Shown here in pieces: positions 23,186 through 35,559 of a stretch of 64,000 nucleotides of DNA (position 1 is the stretch's first letter; the number at the start of each line of letters is the position of its first letter). Below the pieces are notes generated by a model that saw only the letters and a program-made list of their open reading frames with translations, ran no database searches and was not told the origin of the DNA. This DNA comes from Anabas testudineus (taxonomy: Eukaryota > Chordata > Actinopteri > Anabantiformes > Anabantidae): positions 3,130,490 through 3,194,489 of the forward strand of contig NC_046616.1 in the NCBI RefSeq assembly GCF_900324465.2. The letters are read 5' to 3'. Position numbers and translations under genes: made by a program.

Positions 23186-24015
23186 ACTTACAAGTGTAGG
23201 TAAGGTAAGGTAAGGAGGTCTTGCCTGAGAACCTCCTACTTGAGGTAGGCCACAGCTTAGATTCGACCCAAGCTCCAGAATGGAACGTATTGATTTTACC
23301 ACCACACAAACCAGCTGCTCCTAATGAATCAGAATAATTGCTACACAAGACCAGTTCTTTTCCTTCTGCTGCAGACTTAAAACAATTGGCTTTGTATGGG
23401 ACCGGACCCTGTTCCTGCTCTCCTCTGGCCTCTTCCCTATTCTGTCTGTTTCGGATCTGGACCGTATTTTGATATAGCTTTCAGCCCCCCGAAACACTTA
23501 TGGTACTGAAGGGATGAGCAGAGGCCGGTTCGTTATGAGGAAGTCAGTCTGAAAGGAAACACTGAATAGGTAGATGTGAGACTATCTGGTGGAGTTAGGA
23601 GACACACTCAGGTATGGATAATATACCTGTTCATGATGGATAATATGCAGTCAGAGTCTTTAGGCATGGAGGAGAAAAAACGGGAAACAGGCAGGAGAAA
23701 GCCGTGTACGTGACAAAGGCAGCACCTTTTTATTTTAACCCACAAATTTTTTATTGAGCAAAGGTATTCGAAAATGTAGACTTCAAATACTTTAAAGTGT
23801 TTAAGACCTGGGGCAGCACTATGGTGGTGTTGGTAGCTCTGACCTCTGACCTCACACCAAAAAGGAACCAGGCTCACATCCATAGGGTGTCTTGGTGAAT
23901 TTCTGTGTGGAGTTTATATGTTTGTGTCTGCGTGGGTCCTCTTCGGGTACTCCTGCTGAAACAATTTGCGTTAATTGGGTTACTCTCTTCAACTGGTCTT
24001 TAGCAGGTAATATGA
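23186..24015. other. Intergenic, no gene seen
   Basis: Starts with a GTAAG tandem run and the phrase GGAGGTCTTGCC, also found in the SINE at 49.0-49.2 kb. No coding region. Confidence 0.4.
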
Positions 24016-24240
24016 TCATAGGGTTGAAGTCTGGAGACTGACTTGGCCAGTGTAAAATGTCTTGATGAACTTGTTGAACGTTGTTTTAACCGTGTGCTCT
24101 GGGTCATTATCTTGCTCCATGAGTTTGGTTGCATCTTTCTTTAAATTGCAGACAAAATATTTCCGTACGTTCGCTTCTGCCGTACAAATGGAGTCTGAAC
24201 AGACAAAACCCAAATCTGAAAACACTGTTAGTCACATGTT
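24016..24240 (-). mobile_element. Tc1-like transposase remnant
   Basis: The reverse strand encodes a block like the Tc1 catalytic region: EQDNDPEHTVKTTFNKF, then after a frame change GQVSLQ, corresponding to the usual [10 protein letters not shown]. Short, with frame breaks. A poly(A) run follows at 24250-24268. Confidence 0.55.
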
Positions 24241-24299
24241 CTGATATAAAAAAAAAAAAAAAAAAAAACTCTGATCCAGATGAAAAGACCTGGAAATAA

Positions 24300-24545
24300 A
24301 AACTTTAATCTTGAGCTGAACCCAAATGTTTCAGTCTACGGCAAAAATATCGACTGGAGGTTTCTTCCTCTAAAGGGAGTTTTTCCTCTCCACTGTTGCC
24401 TAAAGCTTGCTCAAATGGAATTGTTGTTTTTTTTGTAAAAAAGTATTCTCTGTAAGGTCTTAAACCTTGCACATTAAAGTGCCTTGAGATAACTTCTGTT
24501 GTGAATTAGCGCTATACAAATAAAACTGAATTGAACCGAATTGAA
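24300..24545 (+). repeat. L2-type LINE 3' end
   Basis: Contains the common fish LINE tail: GGAGGTTTCTTCC, GGGAGTTTTTCCT, then CTATACAAATAAAACTGAAT with a final TTGAA-type repeat. No coding part. Confidence 0.6.
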
Positions 24546-24873
24546 TGTTATTTAATATGTATGGATTCTGTGTAGCTGAAATGTTGAAAAAAGATACGAC
24601 AGAAAACAAGCTGCAAAAATGAGTTACATTTTCCTTCGCATTGACTCCTTCCTTTTTTCTTTGTTGTTTGTTTTGACTGTCTAACACTTTAGCTAATGAT
24701 GTAGTCACCAGAGCTTATGCATGAGCTAAAAATGAAAAACACTCTGTCTCCAAGAGAGACCGAAAGACAAGAGGTGAGAGAGGAGGTGTAAAGAAGAAAG
24801 AAATAAATCAACTGTAAGACAGAGAAAAGGAAGCTGTGAGAGTTCAGCAGCTTCTCTCCTCCTCTCTCTGGTG
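24546..24873. other. 5' flank of the plus-strand receptor
   Basis: No gene. The purine-rich stretch just before the ATG at 24874 resembles the leaders of the other receptor genes. Confidence 0.5.
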
Positions 24874-25975
24874 ATGGAGACACTGCAGGAAGCTGAACTC
24901 TGCTTTCCAGAACTTGCCAACATTTCTTGCAAGAAGCACATGCGACCTTATTCTGAAACAATGATCATTTACACTGTGCTGTCCTCCATCTCTCTGCTCA
25001 CTGTGTTTCTCAACCTGCTGGTCATCATCTCCATCTCCCATTTCAGGCAGAGAAACATATGATTACTAATACTGTTGTAATTCTGTTATCTGAAACAAGT
25101 GATTGCTGATTATTACGTCTTGGTGATTGGTAAGATTCACAGTAATGATGTTCTTTCACTCCAGGCAGCTCCAAACTCCCACCAACCTTATCCTTCTCTC
25201 TCTGGGTGTCTCAGACTTTATTGTGGGCCTCATCGTGATGCCGTTTCAAATCCTCTTAAATGAACCCTGCTGGCATTTGGGCGACCCGCGTTGTGCTGTG
25301 TATTCACTTTTGCCCTTTATCACTGTCTCTGCCTCCGTAGGAAACATGGTGCTGATATCTGTCGATCGTTATGTTGCTATCTGTGACCCTCTATGTTACC
25401 CCACCAAAGTCACTCAAAGGAGAATGAGAATCTGTATCCTCTTGTGTTGGTTTTCCTCTGCTCTCTACAACCTCATGTTTTTATATGATAACCTGAAACA
25501 ACCAGGCAGCTATAACTCCTGCTATGGGGAATGTGTGATTAATGTAATAGGTGTTGTTGACCTTGTGATAAGTTTTATCATCCCCATTTCAGCCATCATC
25601 ATTCTTTATATGAGAGTGTTTGTGGTGGCTGTGTCTCAGGCTAGTGCAATGCACTCACACATTGCAGCTGTCAAACTGCAGCGTTCAAAGACTGTAACTG
25701 TGAAGAAATCAGAGCTGAAAGCAGCCAGGACTCTTGGTGTGGTTGTTGCTTCATTTCTCTTATGTTACTGTCCATATTATGGTGTGTCTCTCTCTGGATA
25801 TACCCTCACACTGTTTTCATCAAGTAAACCCTTTTTGGATTTTCTGGTTTTATTTAATTCTTCTCTAAACCCTGGGATCTACACCTTCCTCTACCCCTGG
25901 TTTAGAAAATCTGTTAAACATATTCTCACACTACAGATTCTGCAGCCTCACTCCTGTCAGGCCAATGTGCTTTAA
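24874..25975 (+). CDS. TAAR olfactory receptor, class III type, only intact plus-strand copy (327 aa)
   Basis: Exon 1 is 24874-25046 (METLQEAELCFPELANISC, TM1), exon 2 is 25165-25975; the 118-bp intron is the shortest of all, with GC donor (TTCAG/GCAGAG) and CTCCAG acceptor. No GT occurs before an in-frame TGA downstream of the donor, so only the GC site gives a full receptor. Pro108 at 3.32, DRY 125-127, Asp190 at 5.42 (VVDLVISF), CYCP, NSSLNPGIY. ECL1 has GDPRCAVY in place of GDLVCALY, and TM2 starts QTPTNLILLSLG. Its orientation is opposite to all other intact genes, so a local inversion or inverted insertion has occurred; the relic at 27170 shares this orientation. Confidence 0.95.
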
Positions 25976-27165
25976 AGAGAAACTGACTGAAAAGAGACAG
26001 ATGAAGGGTCTTACTTATGTTCTGTGCTCAGCTTGAAAAAACACTTCCTTTTAATGTTGTTATCTTTCTTCATGTCACGTAGTAATTCAGGGTCAGTCTG
26101 TACTTCAGCTATACATACTGTAATCTTTGCAAAATGTATCTGCCATAGAAGGCTTTGAGTGTATAAAGTATGATGTTTTCTCATTTTCTCTTCTGTCAAA
26201 GACTCAACAACACACAAAAAAACTTATTCCCCTTAATTGTATTTTTCTAAAACATATTTAAAGCTTTCTAATTTAATTAAATAATATGCACTTAACCTTG
26301 CTGTCTCATTGTGATGTAAGAAAATAGCTCTGACTCTACAGAGAAAGTTAAGTCATTAGGTTCCCTGCAAATGAAGTTAATAATGCAAATTAGTATTAAT
26401 TTATCAATGGTACTCAGATGTAAGTAGTAAGTAGTGGTTGAAAGAATCTTCTACTTAGTACAGAGTAGAATTTCCATTAACTTTCACTCCATAATTCAAC
26501 TTTACTGCATTTCAGAGGCAAATATTGTTTGTTTACTCTATAAGATGCATTTGCTAGTTACTTTTCAAGATCTGAAACAAAATAATCCTATTACTTGGTG
26601 TGAAACTGAAAAGCTATGCAGCAGTATATAGTAATATGTATTATTACTGTATAAATATTACAAGAAACCTGTGATCTGCACAAATAATCTTTTTCTGTTG
26701 CTTTTTACTTGAGCAGGTTTTTCCGATATCAATTTTAGTTTTTAGTGAATTAGTATTATTTAACAAAATAGTATTGAGACTTTACCAAAGTTTTCCACCA
26801 TCTTTCAATTTAGTCTATGCAGTATTATGTAGAACATAACAAGGGTTCTTCAGCCAGCACAGCAAAAGTTAATTCTACCATTAACACGCAGTTTGGTACA
26901 TCAAAGTATAAAATATATAGTATTAATATGAATTTACTTTATTGAACAACTCGTTAGCAATTGTACTTGAGTAAAGAGTGTAGGACCGACAGTAGGATAG
27001 CATGTTGGGTCAATGAAGGCCAGAGAGTTGGTTGACATGAAGCATAGAAGGAAGGTGAGGAGAGTAGAGTTTCTACAGTAGTGTGTTTAACCAGACCCTA
27101 AAGAGCGAGAGAGGATGCCCGAGAAATGGAGGAGAAATGTACTTGTGCCAATTTTAAAGAACAAA
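25976..27165. other. Intergenic, no gene seen
   Basis: AT-rich 3' flank of the plus-strand gene; nothing recognised. Confidence 0.5.
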
Positions 27166-27375
27166 GGAGGTGTGCAGAGCTAGAACCCTGCTGGCTCCTT
27201 GTTACCTGGTGTGTGTTCTTTAATATTTCTTACGCTTCATCACTCTGTTCTGTGACCCTTTGCATTATCCATCCACAATCACTCAAAAGAAAGTTAGGAT
27301 CTCTGTTTCTGTCTCCTGTGTTGGATTTACTGTGTTTTTACAGCTTTATGAATTTATTGGATAACCTGAAAATAA
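27166..27375 (+). pseudogene. TAAR exon 2 fragment
   Basis: The reading frame contains EPCWLL, then after a deletion that removes most of TM3 and the DRY motif, a part matching CDPLHYPSTITQKKVRISV in pieces, and FMNLLDNLK at the start of ECL2. About 210 bp with frame changes. It is a degenerate internal fragment (ECL1 to ECL2) of a receptor, on the same strand as the gene 1.2 kb to its left, and cannot be functional. Confidence 0.75.
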
Positions 27376-28628
27376 AAGTGAAAATCAAACTATGCTTATG
27401 AAGAAATTTAGCAATGTCCTTCAGTTTCCAATTCAATCCAGTTACAGTATAAGCAACAATTCTGACCAACTTCAAACAAAGTATTTGGTTTGGATTAGGC
27501 ACAAATACATCAGGAAAAACTTCGGTGATGTCAGGGGTTCACAGACTTGATGCAATACTTGCAAGCAGAGGATTTGCAACTAAATATTAGTCTTATTTAT
27601 CCATCCATTCATTTCTCAACCGCTTGTCATGAGTCAACCATTTACACCTGTGGGTAATCTACAGTAGATTAATCAACTATATCAAGCCAGAGTTCCCAGA
27701 AAGAGCCCTTGAAGATACATGAATAACATACAAACTCATGCAAGCCTCCTAGCCGACCCTTGGATTCAACCACTTTACCGCCCCATAGTTATTTTGTTTA
27801 AGTCTACATTTACTAATACTTCATATGGAAAATAGGTGGGTTAAAATAAAAGGTGCTATCTATCTATAAATTGTGTATTGGATTGAGATGTAAAACCTGG
27901 AAACTTGGAAATGTTTTCAGAAGATTGTGACATGTAAGAAGAATAAAGTGTTTTAGTGATATTTATTTCAAAGCTTACACTCAAAATAAATACAATGACA
28001 AGGAAGTGACCCTGTGTAAAGAGAGTGACCTTTCCTTATCATCTCATCTTACATTACAAGAGATCATTCATAATATACTTTCAAAAATCTTCGATGACAG
28101 AAACACAAATACTTCTGCAGGATGAACTATAACTGGAGAGAATAAAACAGGACTACAACTTACAGAGTAAAGTATGTGCACAATATTAATCAAAACATTA
28201 TGAGAAAAAGAAAGACTTCAGTTTTTTAGCAACAACACAGAGCTCATTGTCTATTTTTTTTTTATATTTGATTCATTTTTCAACTTAGAAAATGCAAGAA
28301 GGGAAATCAGATTGGACGATAACATCACTATGACAACAGCTGTGCCACTTTTCAAATTATGATTTTTACCATACAGTGTATAACTAAAAATGCAGGGATC
28401 ATGCAGCAAAAAGCAAAAAAGATGTTACTTAAATTAGATATATATTCTGATTAAATGAAACCTATTAACACTGGAACATTTAAAATGCATTTAAAATAAA
28501 GGCAGTGAAAGCAAGCTTTTCCTTTCATTGTAATAAATACAACTTAAAAAACTGATGTCCTCCTCACTACACTGGCACAGCAACAATAGATGCAAACACA
28601 TCTTCATCTATATCAGCATATTTCCTCT
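27376..28628. other. Intergenic, possible SINE trace
   Basis: No gene. Positions about 27596-27790 look like a decayed repeat of the type that starts TCCATCCATTCATT and ends in a tRNA-like, GCCCCA-containing stretch. The rest is AT-rich and unassigned. Confidence 0.4.
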
Positions 28629-29839
28629 CTATAGTAAGTTGACTTCACATGAGTGAGGTTGAAATATCTGAAGTGAAACAATGAGTTTAATAGATTTTCT
28701 AAACCAGCGGTAGAAAAAGGCATAAATCACAGGGTTCAGACAGGAGTTAAAATAAACTAGAAATGATATAAAAGTATTTGTTGATGAACTGATCATGAGA
28801 TCAGCGCCAGAGAAAGAGACACAGTAAAACGGACAGTAACACATGAGAAACACGGCAACAACCACACCAAGAGTCCTGGCTGCTTTCAGCTCTGATTTCT
28901 TCACAGTTACAGTCCCTGAACGCTGCAGTTTGACAGCTGCAATGTGGGAGCGCATGGAACGAGCCTGAGACACAGCCACCACAAACACTCTCATATACAG
29001 AATGATGATGGCTGAAATGGGAATAATAAAACTTAACACAAGATCAACAGCTAAAATAACCATAACAAAACATTCTCCATAGCAGGAGTTATATCTGCCT
29101 GGTTGTTTCAGGTTATCATATAAAAACAGAAAGCTGTAGAAAACAGAATAAATCCAACATAAAAGAATTAAGATTTTAACTTTCCTATGTGTGATCTTAG
29201 TGGAGTAATGCAGAGGGTCACAGATAGCAACATAACGGTCAACTGATATCAGCAACATGTTCACTACTGAGGCAGGGACAATGATAAAAGGTATAAAATA
29301 ATACAGAGCACACACCAGATCGCCCAGGAGCCAGCAGGGTTCTGTTAAAAGAATTTGAAATGGCATCGCAAAGAGACCCACAAGGAAGTCTGAGACAGCC
29401 AGAGAGAGGAGGAGGAGGTTGGTGGGAGTGTGGAGCTGCCTGGAGGGAGAGAAAATTATTTCAACAATAAAGAGCAACAACATCATTAACAAGCTGTTAT
29501 TTAACAATAGTGACTAAGTAACAGTGAATCTCAATATTTAATGAAGGTTGTAAGCACCGTTTGTAATCTTGTCAAACCATCAGCATGAAATGCAAAAAAA
29601 GAAAGAGATCACTTCTTCAGAGAAGTGGCAACAACATAGCATCAAAGCTAAAACATTTATCTGTGCCTGAAGTGGGAGATGGAGATGATGACCAGCAGGT
29701 TGAGAGATGCAGTGAGCAGAGAGATGGAGGACATCAGAGTGTAAATGATCTTTGCCTCAGAGTCGGGGCGAATACGTTTCTTGCAAGAGGTGTTGAGTCC
29801 TGGAAAACAGAGTTCAGCTTCCTCCAGTGTCTCCATCAT
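28629..29839 (-). CDS. TAAR olfactory receptor, class III type (327 aa)
   Basis: Exon 1 is 29667-29839 (two adjacent ATGs, 29839 and 29836; METLEEAELCFPGLNTSC), exon 2 is 28629-29439, intron 227 bp, GC donor followed within two codons by an in-frame TAA. Pro108 at 3.32, DRYVAICDP, Asp190 at 5.42 (AVDLVLSF), ISAI after Pro 5.50 (shared with the genes at 24.9 and 32.4 kb), CYCP, NSCLNPVIY, C-terminus HSCEVNLL. ICL2 has HRKVKILIL, unlike the QKRVQISVL of most sisters. Open frame throughout. The second ATG aligns with the METL start of other genes; either start gives a normal protein. Confidence 0.95.
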
Positions 29840-30718
29840 CTTTGAGAGAAGAGGAGGAGAGAAGCCCTCTGAACCACGTTATGTGCCATAAAGCTGATTT
29901 CTTCTCCCCTGTCTCTTCCCTTTATCCCCCTATGTACTCCTTTTTTTCCAGTCTCTCTGTGACTTATTTCCCTCCCTCGCTTCGCTTTGCGTCATACTAA
30001 TGACAACTATCTGAAAACGCAACCCCCCTGTTGCATAATGCAAAAGCTCTTTTGTAAAATGACCTCTTACAAGACAATACATAGTGCAGTTTTGTGTGAG
30101 TTAAAAATACAACATCTTACTGGGGAATATTGAATTAATGAATTGTGTAGGAGTGTAGTGCTCTCTGGAACTCCTCAGATGACAAGAAACCTCATCTGAA
30201 AACTTTCAGCTTATTGCAAAAGTCCTTCACGTGTATGTACTTTAGGAGGTACCCTTAACCCCCTAACACTAGTCTCAAACTAGACTCTAATGATGGAAAT
30301 TGAAATGCTGCCATCTCCAGGCAGCATAAAGATGCAAAGTAGTAACAACCCAGAAGATCATAGAGTGACTGGACTCAATTGCTTTCTCTGCAACTGTATG
30401 CAGGACTTTCTAACATAGGGGCCACAAAAGGTTATATAAAGCTTATAGTTAGAGATGGATCAGGTGATCTATCCATTTCCTCCAGGAAAACTAACTAAAT
30501 TGCAAGTTATCAATGCATAGTGAAGACAGCCAGCAGGATCATTGTTACTTCCTCGCTCTTTCTAAAACATTTTCCTTACCTGCCTCACCTGTAGAGGAAA
30601 CGGCATCAGTGGCAATAGATCTCGCCACTAACAATCCCCCTCACTTTACTGCCTTCAGAGAAAAAATACTGGATACTTTGAAGGCTTCAACAGCTTCGTC
30701 CACCAGGCTATCAATTTA
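29840..30718. other. Intergenic, no gene seen
   Basis: 5' flank of the preceding receptor, then unassigned sequence. A phrase at about 30515-30545 (TAGTGAAGACAGCCAGCAGG) recurs in similar form at about 31636, suggesting an unclassified repeat. Confidence 0.4.
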
Positions 30719-31430
30719 GTTCAATTCAAGTCACTTTTATTTGTATAGCACCGAAGCACAACTGAACTCCTCTCAAGGCACTTTACAGTATTTAAGGTTT
30801 CTCCCAATAACCCCACTTGAGCAGCACCAAAAAACTATTTTTGGAGGAAGAAACCTCCAGATCTAGGCCCAGGGAGAGCGGCCATCTGCCTCAACCGGTT
30901 GAGGTGAGTGGAAAGAGGAGAGAGAAAAAGAACAGTAGGCAACAAAAAACAACAACAAGCAGGAAGATCCCTGAAAGGGTTGGTGGAACCAGTAACTGGA
31001 CTCTTGAGATATACAGCTCCAAGGCCAAGGATGCCTGCAGAGGAGAACAGACAGAGTGAGACAGAGAGGAGGAAACAACTACAGGAGAGAAAAACCATAA
31101 AGTTAATGACAAGCAATGGTAGCATTTAGAAAGATAGGTCAGAAACTGACCCATCTCCAAGTATAGGCCTTATCAAAAAAAGACAGTTTTAGGCCTAGTC
31201 TCAACGTAAAGAAGGCGTCTGCCTCACAAACCTTAATGATCAACCCTGGCGTATCATGAAGTGCTTTATATGTAAGGAAAATAATTCAAACAATTCAATT
31301 CTGTCTTTTACAGGGAGCCAATGGAGAGAAGCTAATGTAGGAAAAATATGATCTCTCTTGCCAATTCCAGTCAGAACTCTGGCTGCAGCATTTTGAATTA
31401 ACTGACGTTGCTGAGACAAACAATTAATAG
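30719..31430 (-). repeat. L2-type LINE 3' region, degenerate
   Basis: The plus strand starts TCAATTCAAGTCACTTTTAT with GTATAGCACC, then GGCCATCTGCCTCAACCGGT, and ends with CTCTGGCTGCAGCATTTTGA; read on the minus strand these are the C-terminal ORF end and 3' tail of fish L2-type LINEs. No intact ORF. Confidence 0.6.
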
Positions 31431-32402
31431 GAAATTACAATTACAATTTTAATAACACCACATCGGTGGGGAATTCTTAAACATATCTTTACCTTTTTAC
31501 TCAAACTGAAAAGAGCAAATGTCCAACCTCTCATCAAATTCTCCTTTTATTGAGGGGCCTTAAGGAGTGTACTCACTTCTATTCCTATGCGGTACAGAGG
31601 CTCCACTGCCTCCTGCCAGAAAACTCTAAAATGCACAGTGAACACAGCCAGCAGGATAATTAAATTTCCTTTCCCTCTCTGACACAGATCCCTGACCTGC
31701 ATGTCTGTTTGTACAATCAGTATAATGTGTATAAAGCTCAACCTGCTCAACCCTTTCATTACAATCTAATGTCATTTGTTTGATTTCTCTGAAACTCTGT
31801 GGTGATAACTATTTGTTCACTATCAACATCATGGCGGGTAGATTCACATAACTTTAGTGTTTTTTTTTTTTCCTTTTAATTCTAATTTCGAACTATTTTT
31901 TCCTTCTTGTTTGGGAATTAAATAAAACATAATGGCACGTCAGACGTGATGAAGTTTTGTTCAACTTAACTTCTATTTCATTACAGCAAAAAACTAACTT
32001 TATATGTACTGTGCATAATCCTCAATAAAATAATACTATAAATACGACTCCAAAAAAGACAATAAAATCACAACGATGAAGCTGGGACAAGGCATGTAAA
32101 AAGAAAGTACTGGAAGGAAATGTTTACTTTTATTGATGTGCTTATGACAATGGTGGTAGTAAAAAACCAAACATCACTTTGTTAATAACAACTATGTACA
32201 TTACACATTACAAGTGCATTAAAACGTTTTATACGGCGAACAAAGAAAGACGAATAAGTATTATGACCTGAGAAACACTGTGCCTGTGAACAACATGAAC
32301 CTCATCACATAAGCAGAGCTTAAGAAAGGGGATATTTTAATTGTCCAGACAGTGTTTTTCAATTAATAGAGCAATCTCTTTTAATTTCTCCGTGGTTTCT
32401 GT
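31431..32402. other. Intergenic, no gene seen
   Basis: AT-rich 3' flank of the receptor ending at 32403; nothing further recognised. Confidence 0.45.
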
Positions 32403-33605
32403 CTACAGTATACTGGCCTCATGGGAGTGAGGCCGCAGTATCTCCAGTGTAACTATTAGTTTAATAGATTTTCTAAACCAGGGACAGAAAAAGGCATAAA
32501 TCACAGGATTGAGGCAAGAGTTAAAATACACTAGAAAAATCATAAAAACTTTAGCTGAAGAAGCCATTGTGAGGGCGCGACCCGTGAGGGAAACACAATA
32601 ATATGGACAGTAACACATAAGAAACACAGCAACGATGACACCAAGAGTCCTGGCTGCCTTCAACTCGGATTTTGTAGTAGTTATATTCTGCTGCAGTTTG
32701 ACAGCTGCAATGTGGGAGCGCATGGAACGAGCCTGAGACACAGCCACCACAAACACTCTCATATACAGAATGATGATAGCTGAAATTGGGACAATGAAAC
32801 TAAGCACAAGATCAACAGGTACTATTATGTTAACAACACATTTTCCCTGGCAGGAGTTATACCTGCCTGGTTGTACCAGGTTATCATATAAAAACATAAC
32901 GCTGTAGAAAACAGAATAAATCCAACACAGGAGAACAGAGATTCGAATTCTCTTTTGATTGACTTTGTTGGGGTAATGCAGAGGGTCACAGATAGCAACA
33001 TAACGATCGACTGATATCAGCACCATGTTTCCTACTGAGGCAGAAACCGAGAGAAAGGCCAAGATATCATACAGAACACAAACCATATCACCCAGGAGCC
33101 AGCAAGGTTCTGCTAAGAGGATTTGAAACGGTATCACAAAGACACCCACAAGGAAGTCTGAGACAGCCAGAGAGAGGAGGAGGAGGTTGGTGGGAGTTTG
33201 GAGCTGCCTGGAGTGAGAGAAAATCATCACTGTGAATATTAAAACAGCATTATTGTCAATGAAATAGTTCATTGACAAAACCTGTAACATCAGTTGAACA
33301 CACAGTATATCTAAACAAACTGCTGCTGTTTAACACAAGATTAATCAAACCATAGTCTGTTAATACTCAGGTCATGTATTTCAATGCATCAGTGCAGCTA
33401 TATAATATCAAAGCTAAAATTTGTATCTCTGCCTGAAGTGAGAGATGGAGATGATGACCAGCATGTTGAGAAACACAGTCAGGAAACAATTGGACGACTG
33501 CAGAATGTAAATGGCCATTGCTTCAGAATGAGGGCGAATATGCTTCCTACAAGAGGCATTGAGCAGTTGTGGAAAGCAGAATTCAGTTTCCTCCAGGGTC
33601 TCCAT
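32403..33605 (-). CDS. TAAR olfactory receptor, class III type, divergent (325 aa)
   Basis: Exon 1 is 33433-33605 (METLEETEFCFPQLLNASC), exon 2 is 32403-33207, intron 225 bp, GC donor with no GT before an in-frame stop. It departs from its sisters at several sites: Ala108 at 3.32 with an Asp at 3.29 (VLYDILAFLSV), GKC instead of GEC in ECL2, and ICL3 two residues shorter (LQQNITTTKSEL in place of LQRSVTVTVKKSEL). Asp190 at 5.42 (PVDLVLSF) is kept, as are DRY, CYCP and NSCLNPVIY; after it CPWF replaces YPWF. Exon 1 has SSNCFLTVFLNML in TM1. Open frame. The changed ICL3 nucleotides make it the least homogenised of the minus-strand genes together with the one at 43.9 kb. Confidence 0.94.
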
Positions 33606-33884
33606 CAACAGAGAGAGAGAGAACCTGCTGAATACCAGCAGCCTTCTGAACAAACTATCTTTCGTACAGCTATTTTATCTCTTTTCATTTCCTCTCCTCC
33701 TACAACTTCTGTCTCTCACTAACTCTCTTGGACATTGGGGTGTGTGCCCCTCCATCAACTAAACAAGTAGCAACTGTCTTGTGACCTCTATTATTGTTTA
33801 TGGACCCATATTGTTGCTGAAATGTGAACAAAAAAGCTGCTTTGCTTTTTTATTTTAGATTTATGTATAGTTACTATACAATCA

Positions 33885-34545
33885 TGTTACAGTTCCCTCC
33901 TCCAGCCAGTTGAGGCAGTGTCCCCGGAGGTCTCTGTCTCTGTTTCCCTGACTTCCGGGGCCAGGCCTTGGCTGATTGGAGTGGCAACAGGTGTGGGTTT
34001 TAGCAGGTGTTTATTGCTAATCATTAGTTTGTCTTGTATTTAAGTCCATGTCTGTGTGTTTGTTATTTGCTGGTGTGTCAACCGTCTACCTCGTTTGTTA
34101 CCTGCCTCTTCCATTTACTTTTTCCCCGACCTCTAGCTTTGTTCTCCACGGTTTGTAAGTGTTGTTAGTCTAGTCAGTTTCTTTGCTCTGTAGTTTGTTC
34201 CAGCATTTTGCTGCGTTTTTTTTTTCTTCTAGGTCCAGCTTTGTATGTTTAGTATTAGGTTTTGTCCCAGCATTTGCTGTGGTTTTGTTTTCTGTAGGAT
34301 CGTGTTTAGCTGTGAGGGTTTTGTTTATTATATAACCTAGTGAGTTCCTGTTTGCCTGCCTTTTGCAGTGTTTTTTAGTTTGATTCTCCTTTTGAGATTT
34401 GGTTCTATTGATTTTGTTTGCATTACATCCCCTGTGTTCTGCATTTTTGTTATTATTTTTGTTAATAAATCTTGTGTGGGAAGTCACACTCTGTTGTCCT
34501 GCTGTCCTTCTGCGCCTGGGTCCACTAGTTAGCTCGTTCGTAACA
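33885..34545. mobile_element. Solo LTR (probably Gypsy-type)
   Basis: 661-bp element that begins TGTTAC and ends GTAACA, with the 5-bp direct repeat AATCA on both sides (33880-33884 and 34546-34550). A TATA-like stretch is near 34037 and an AATAAA signal near 34464. No internal part. Same terminal style as the solo LTR at 12963, but not the same sequence. Confidence 0.7.
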
Positions 34546-34550
34546 AATCA

Positions 34551-35100
34551 TTATCAAAGAAAACATTTATAATGGTAGTGAGCCACTACAGTTTCAGTAT
34601 TTCAGATTTTTCTGACACGGTGGAACCTGTTTTGTAGGAACCACATCTTGCTAAAGCATGTTAAAGTGTTATTAGTCAAGAATGTAACAAGAACTCAAGA
34701 TTTGATTGTTATAAGACACTGATGTGTGCGTCAAAGACAGTGGTCCATGTGGTTGATTGTGCTCTCACTAAAGTTGCATGCCAATGTAATGTTGGTGTAG
34801 CCCCTAGTAGGCTGATGCCCTACCCTGGCTATCTAAAATCTACACTTCTGAACCTGACTGAGTATGTAAGATTATCTGTTCTATGTTTCCTACTGAGTTT
34901 GGGCACAGTGTGATTCAGATCTGTAGGGTACTCAGATTTAAGGTTCTCTGTGTTCATTTATCACTGGGTTCGGTAAGGAGACTGGCAGTAGCAACTCTAC
35001 AAAGAGAGTGAAGACCTCCATCCCACTAGAAATTCACACATACACACTTGTGAAAATAGCAAAAAGAATGACTTTGACTGGTCATTTATTTGACATTATA
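34551..35100. other. Intergenic, no gene seen
   Basis: No coding region or known repeat recognised between the solo LTR and the transposase fragment. Confidence 0.45.
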
Positions 35101-35169
35101 GTACAGTATGTAAATGTTGACCGCAATTACTGTATGACATAATATAGAGCTGGTAAGTCCCGCCCATCC

Positions 35170-35541
35170 GTGAAACCCCATCCTATCTATGTTGTTGTTT
35201 GGGACAATGTGAGTTTTCACAGAGCCCCCCAGGTTAGAGAGTGGTTCAATATGAACCAAGGTTTTATCAATCTTTGCCTTCCACCGTACTCCCCTTTCCT
35301 AAACCCCCGTGAGGAATTCTTCTCCTCATGGCAGTGGAAGGTATATGAATGCCAACCTTACACCAGCGTAAATCTCCTGCAAGCCATGGAACTTGTCTGT
35401 GGTGACATAGGTGTGGAGGCCCGGATACGGCATGCCAGGGGTTTCTTCCCCCGTTGCCTGGCCAGACAAAATGTGGCCTGTGATGTGGATGAAGTCCTGT
35501 GGCCTGACCCAGTACGGAGACATGATCCTGTGGCTGAGTAA
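35170..35541 (+). mobile_element. DDE transposase C-terminal fragment (IS630/Tc1-like)
   Basis: Open frame of 123 codons: VVWDNVSFHRAPQVREWF carries the second catalytic Asp, PPYSPFLNPREEFFSS the final Glu context, and the end is RQNVACDVDEVLWPDP. This is the C-terminal half of a DDE_3-type transposase common in fish genomes. The N-terminal half with the first Asp is absent, so it is a dead fragment that happens to stay open. No inverted repeats identified. Confidence 0.7.
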
Positions 35542-35559
35542 TGCACTTATATAATATAT

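Noticed and set aside
30835-31160. Overlapping frames in both strands
   Set aside because: Inside an L2-type LINE tail; low complexity.
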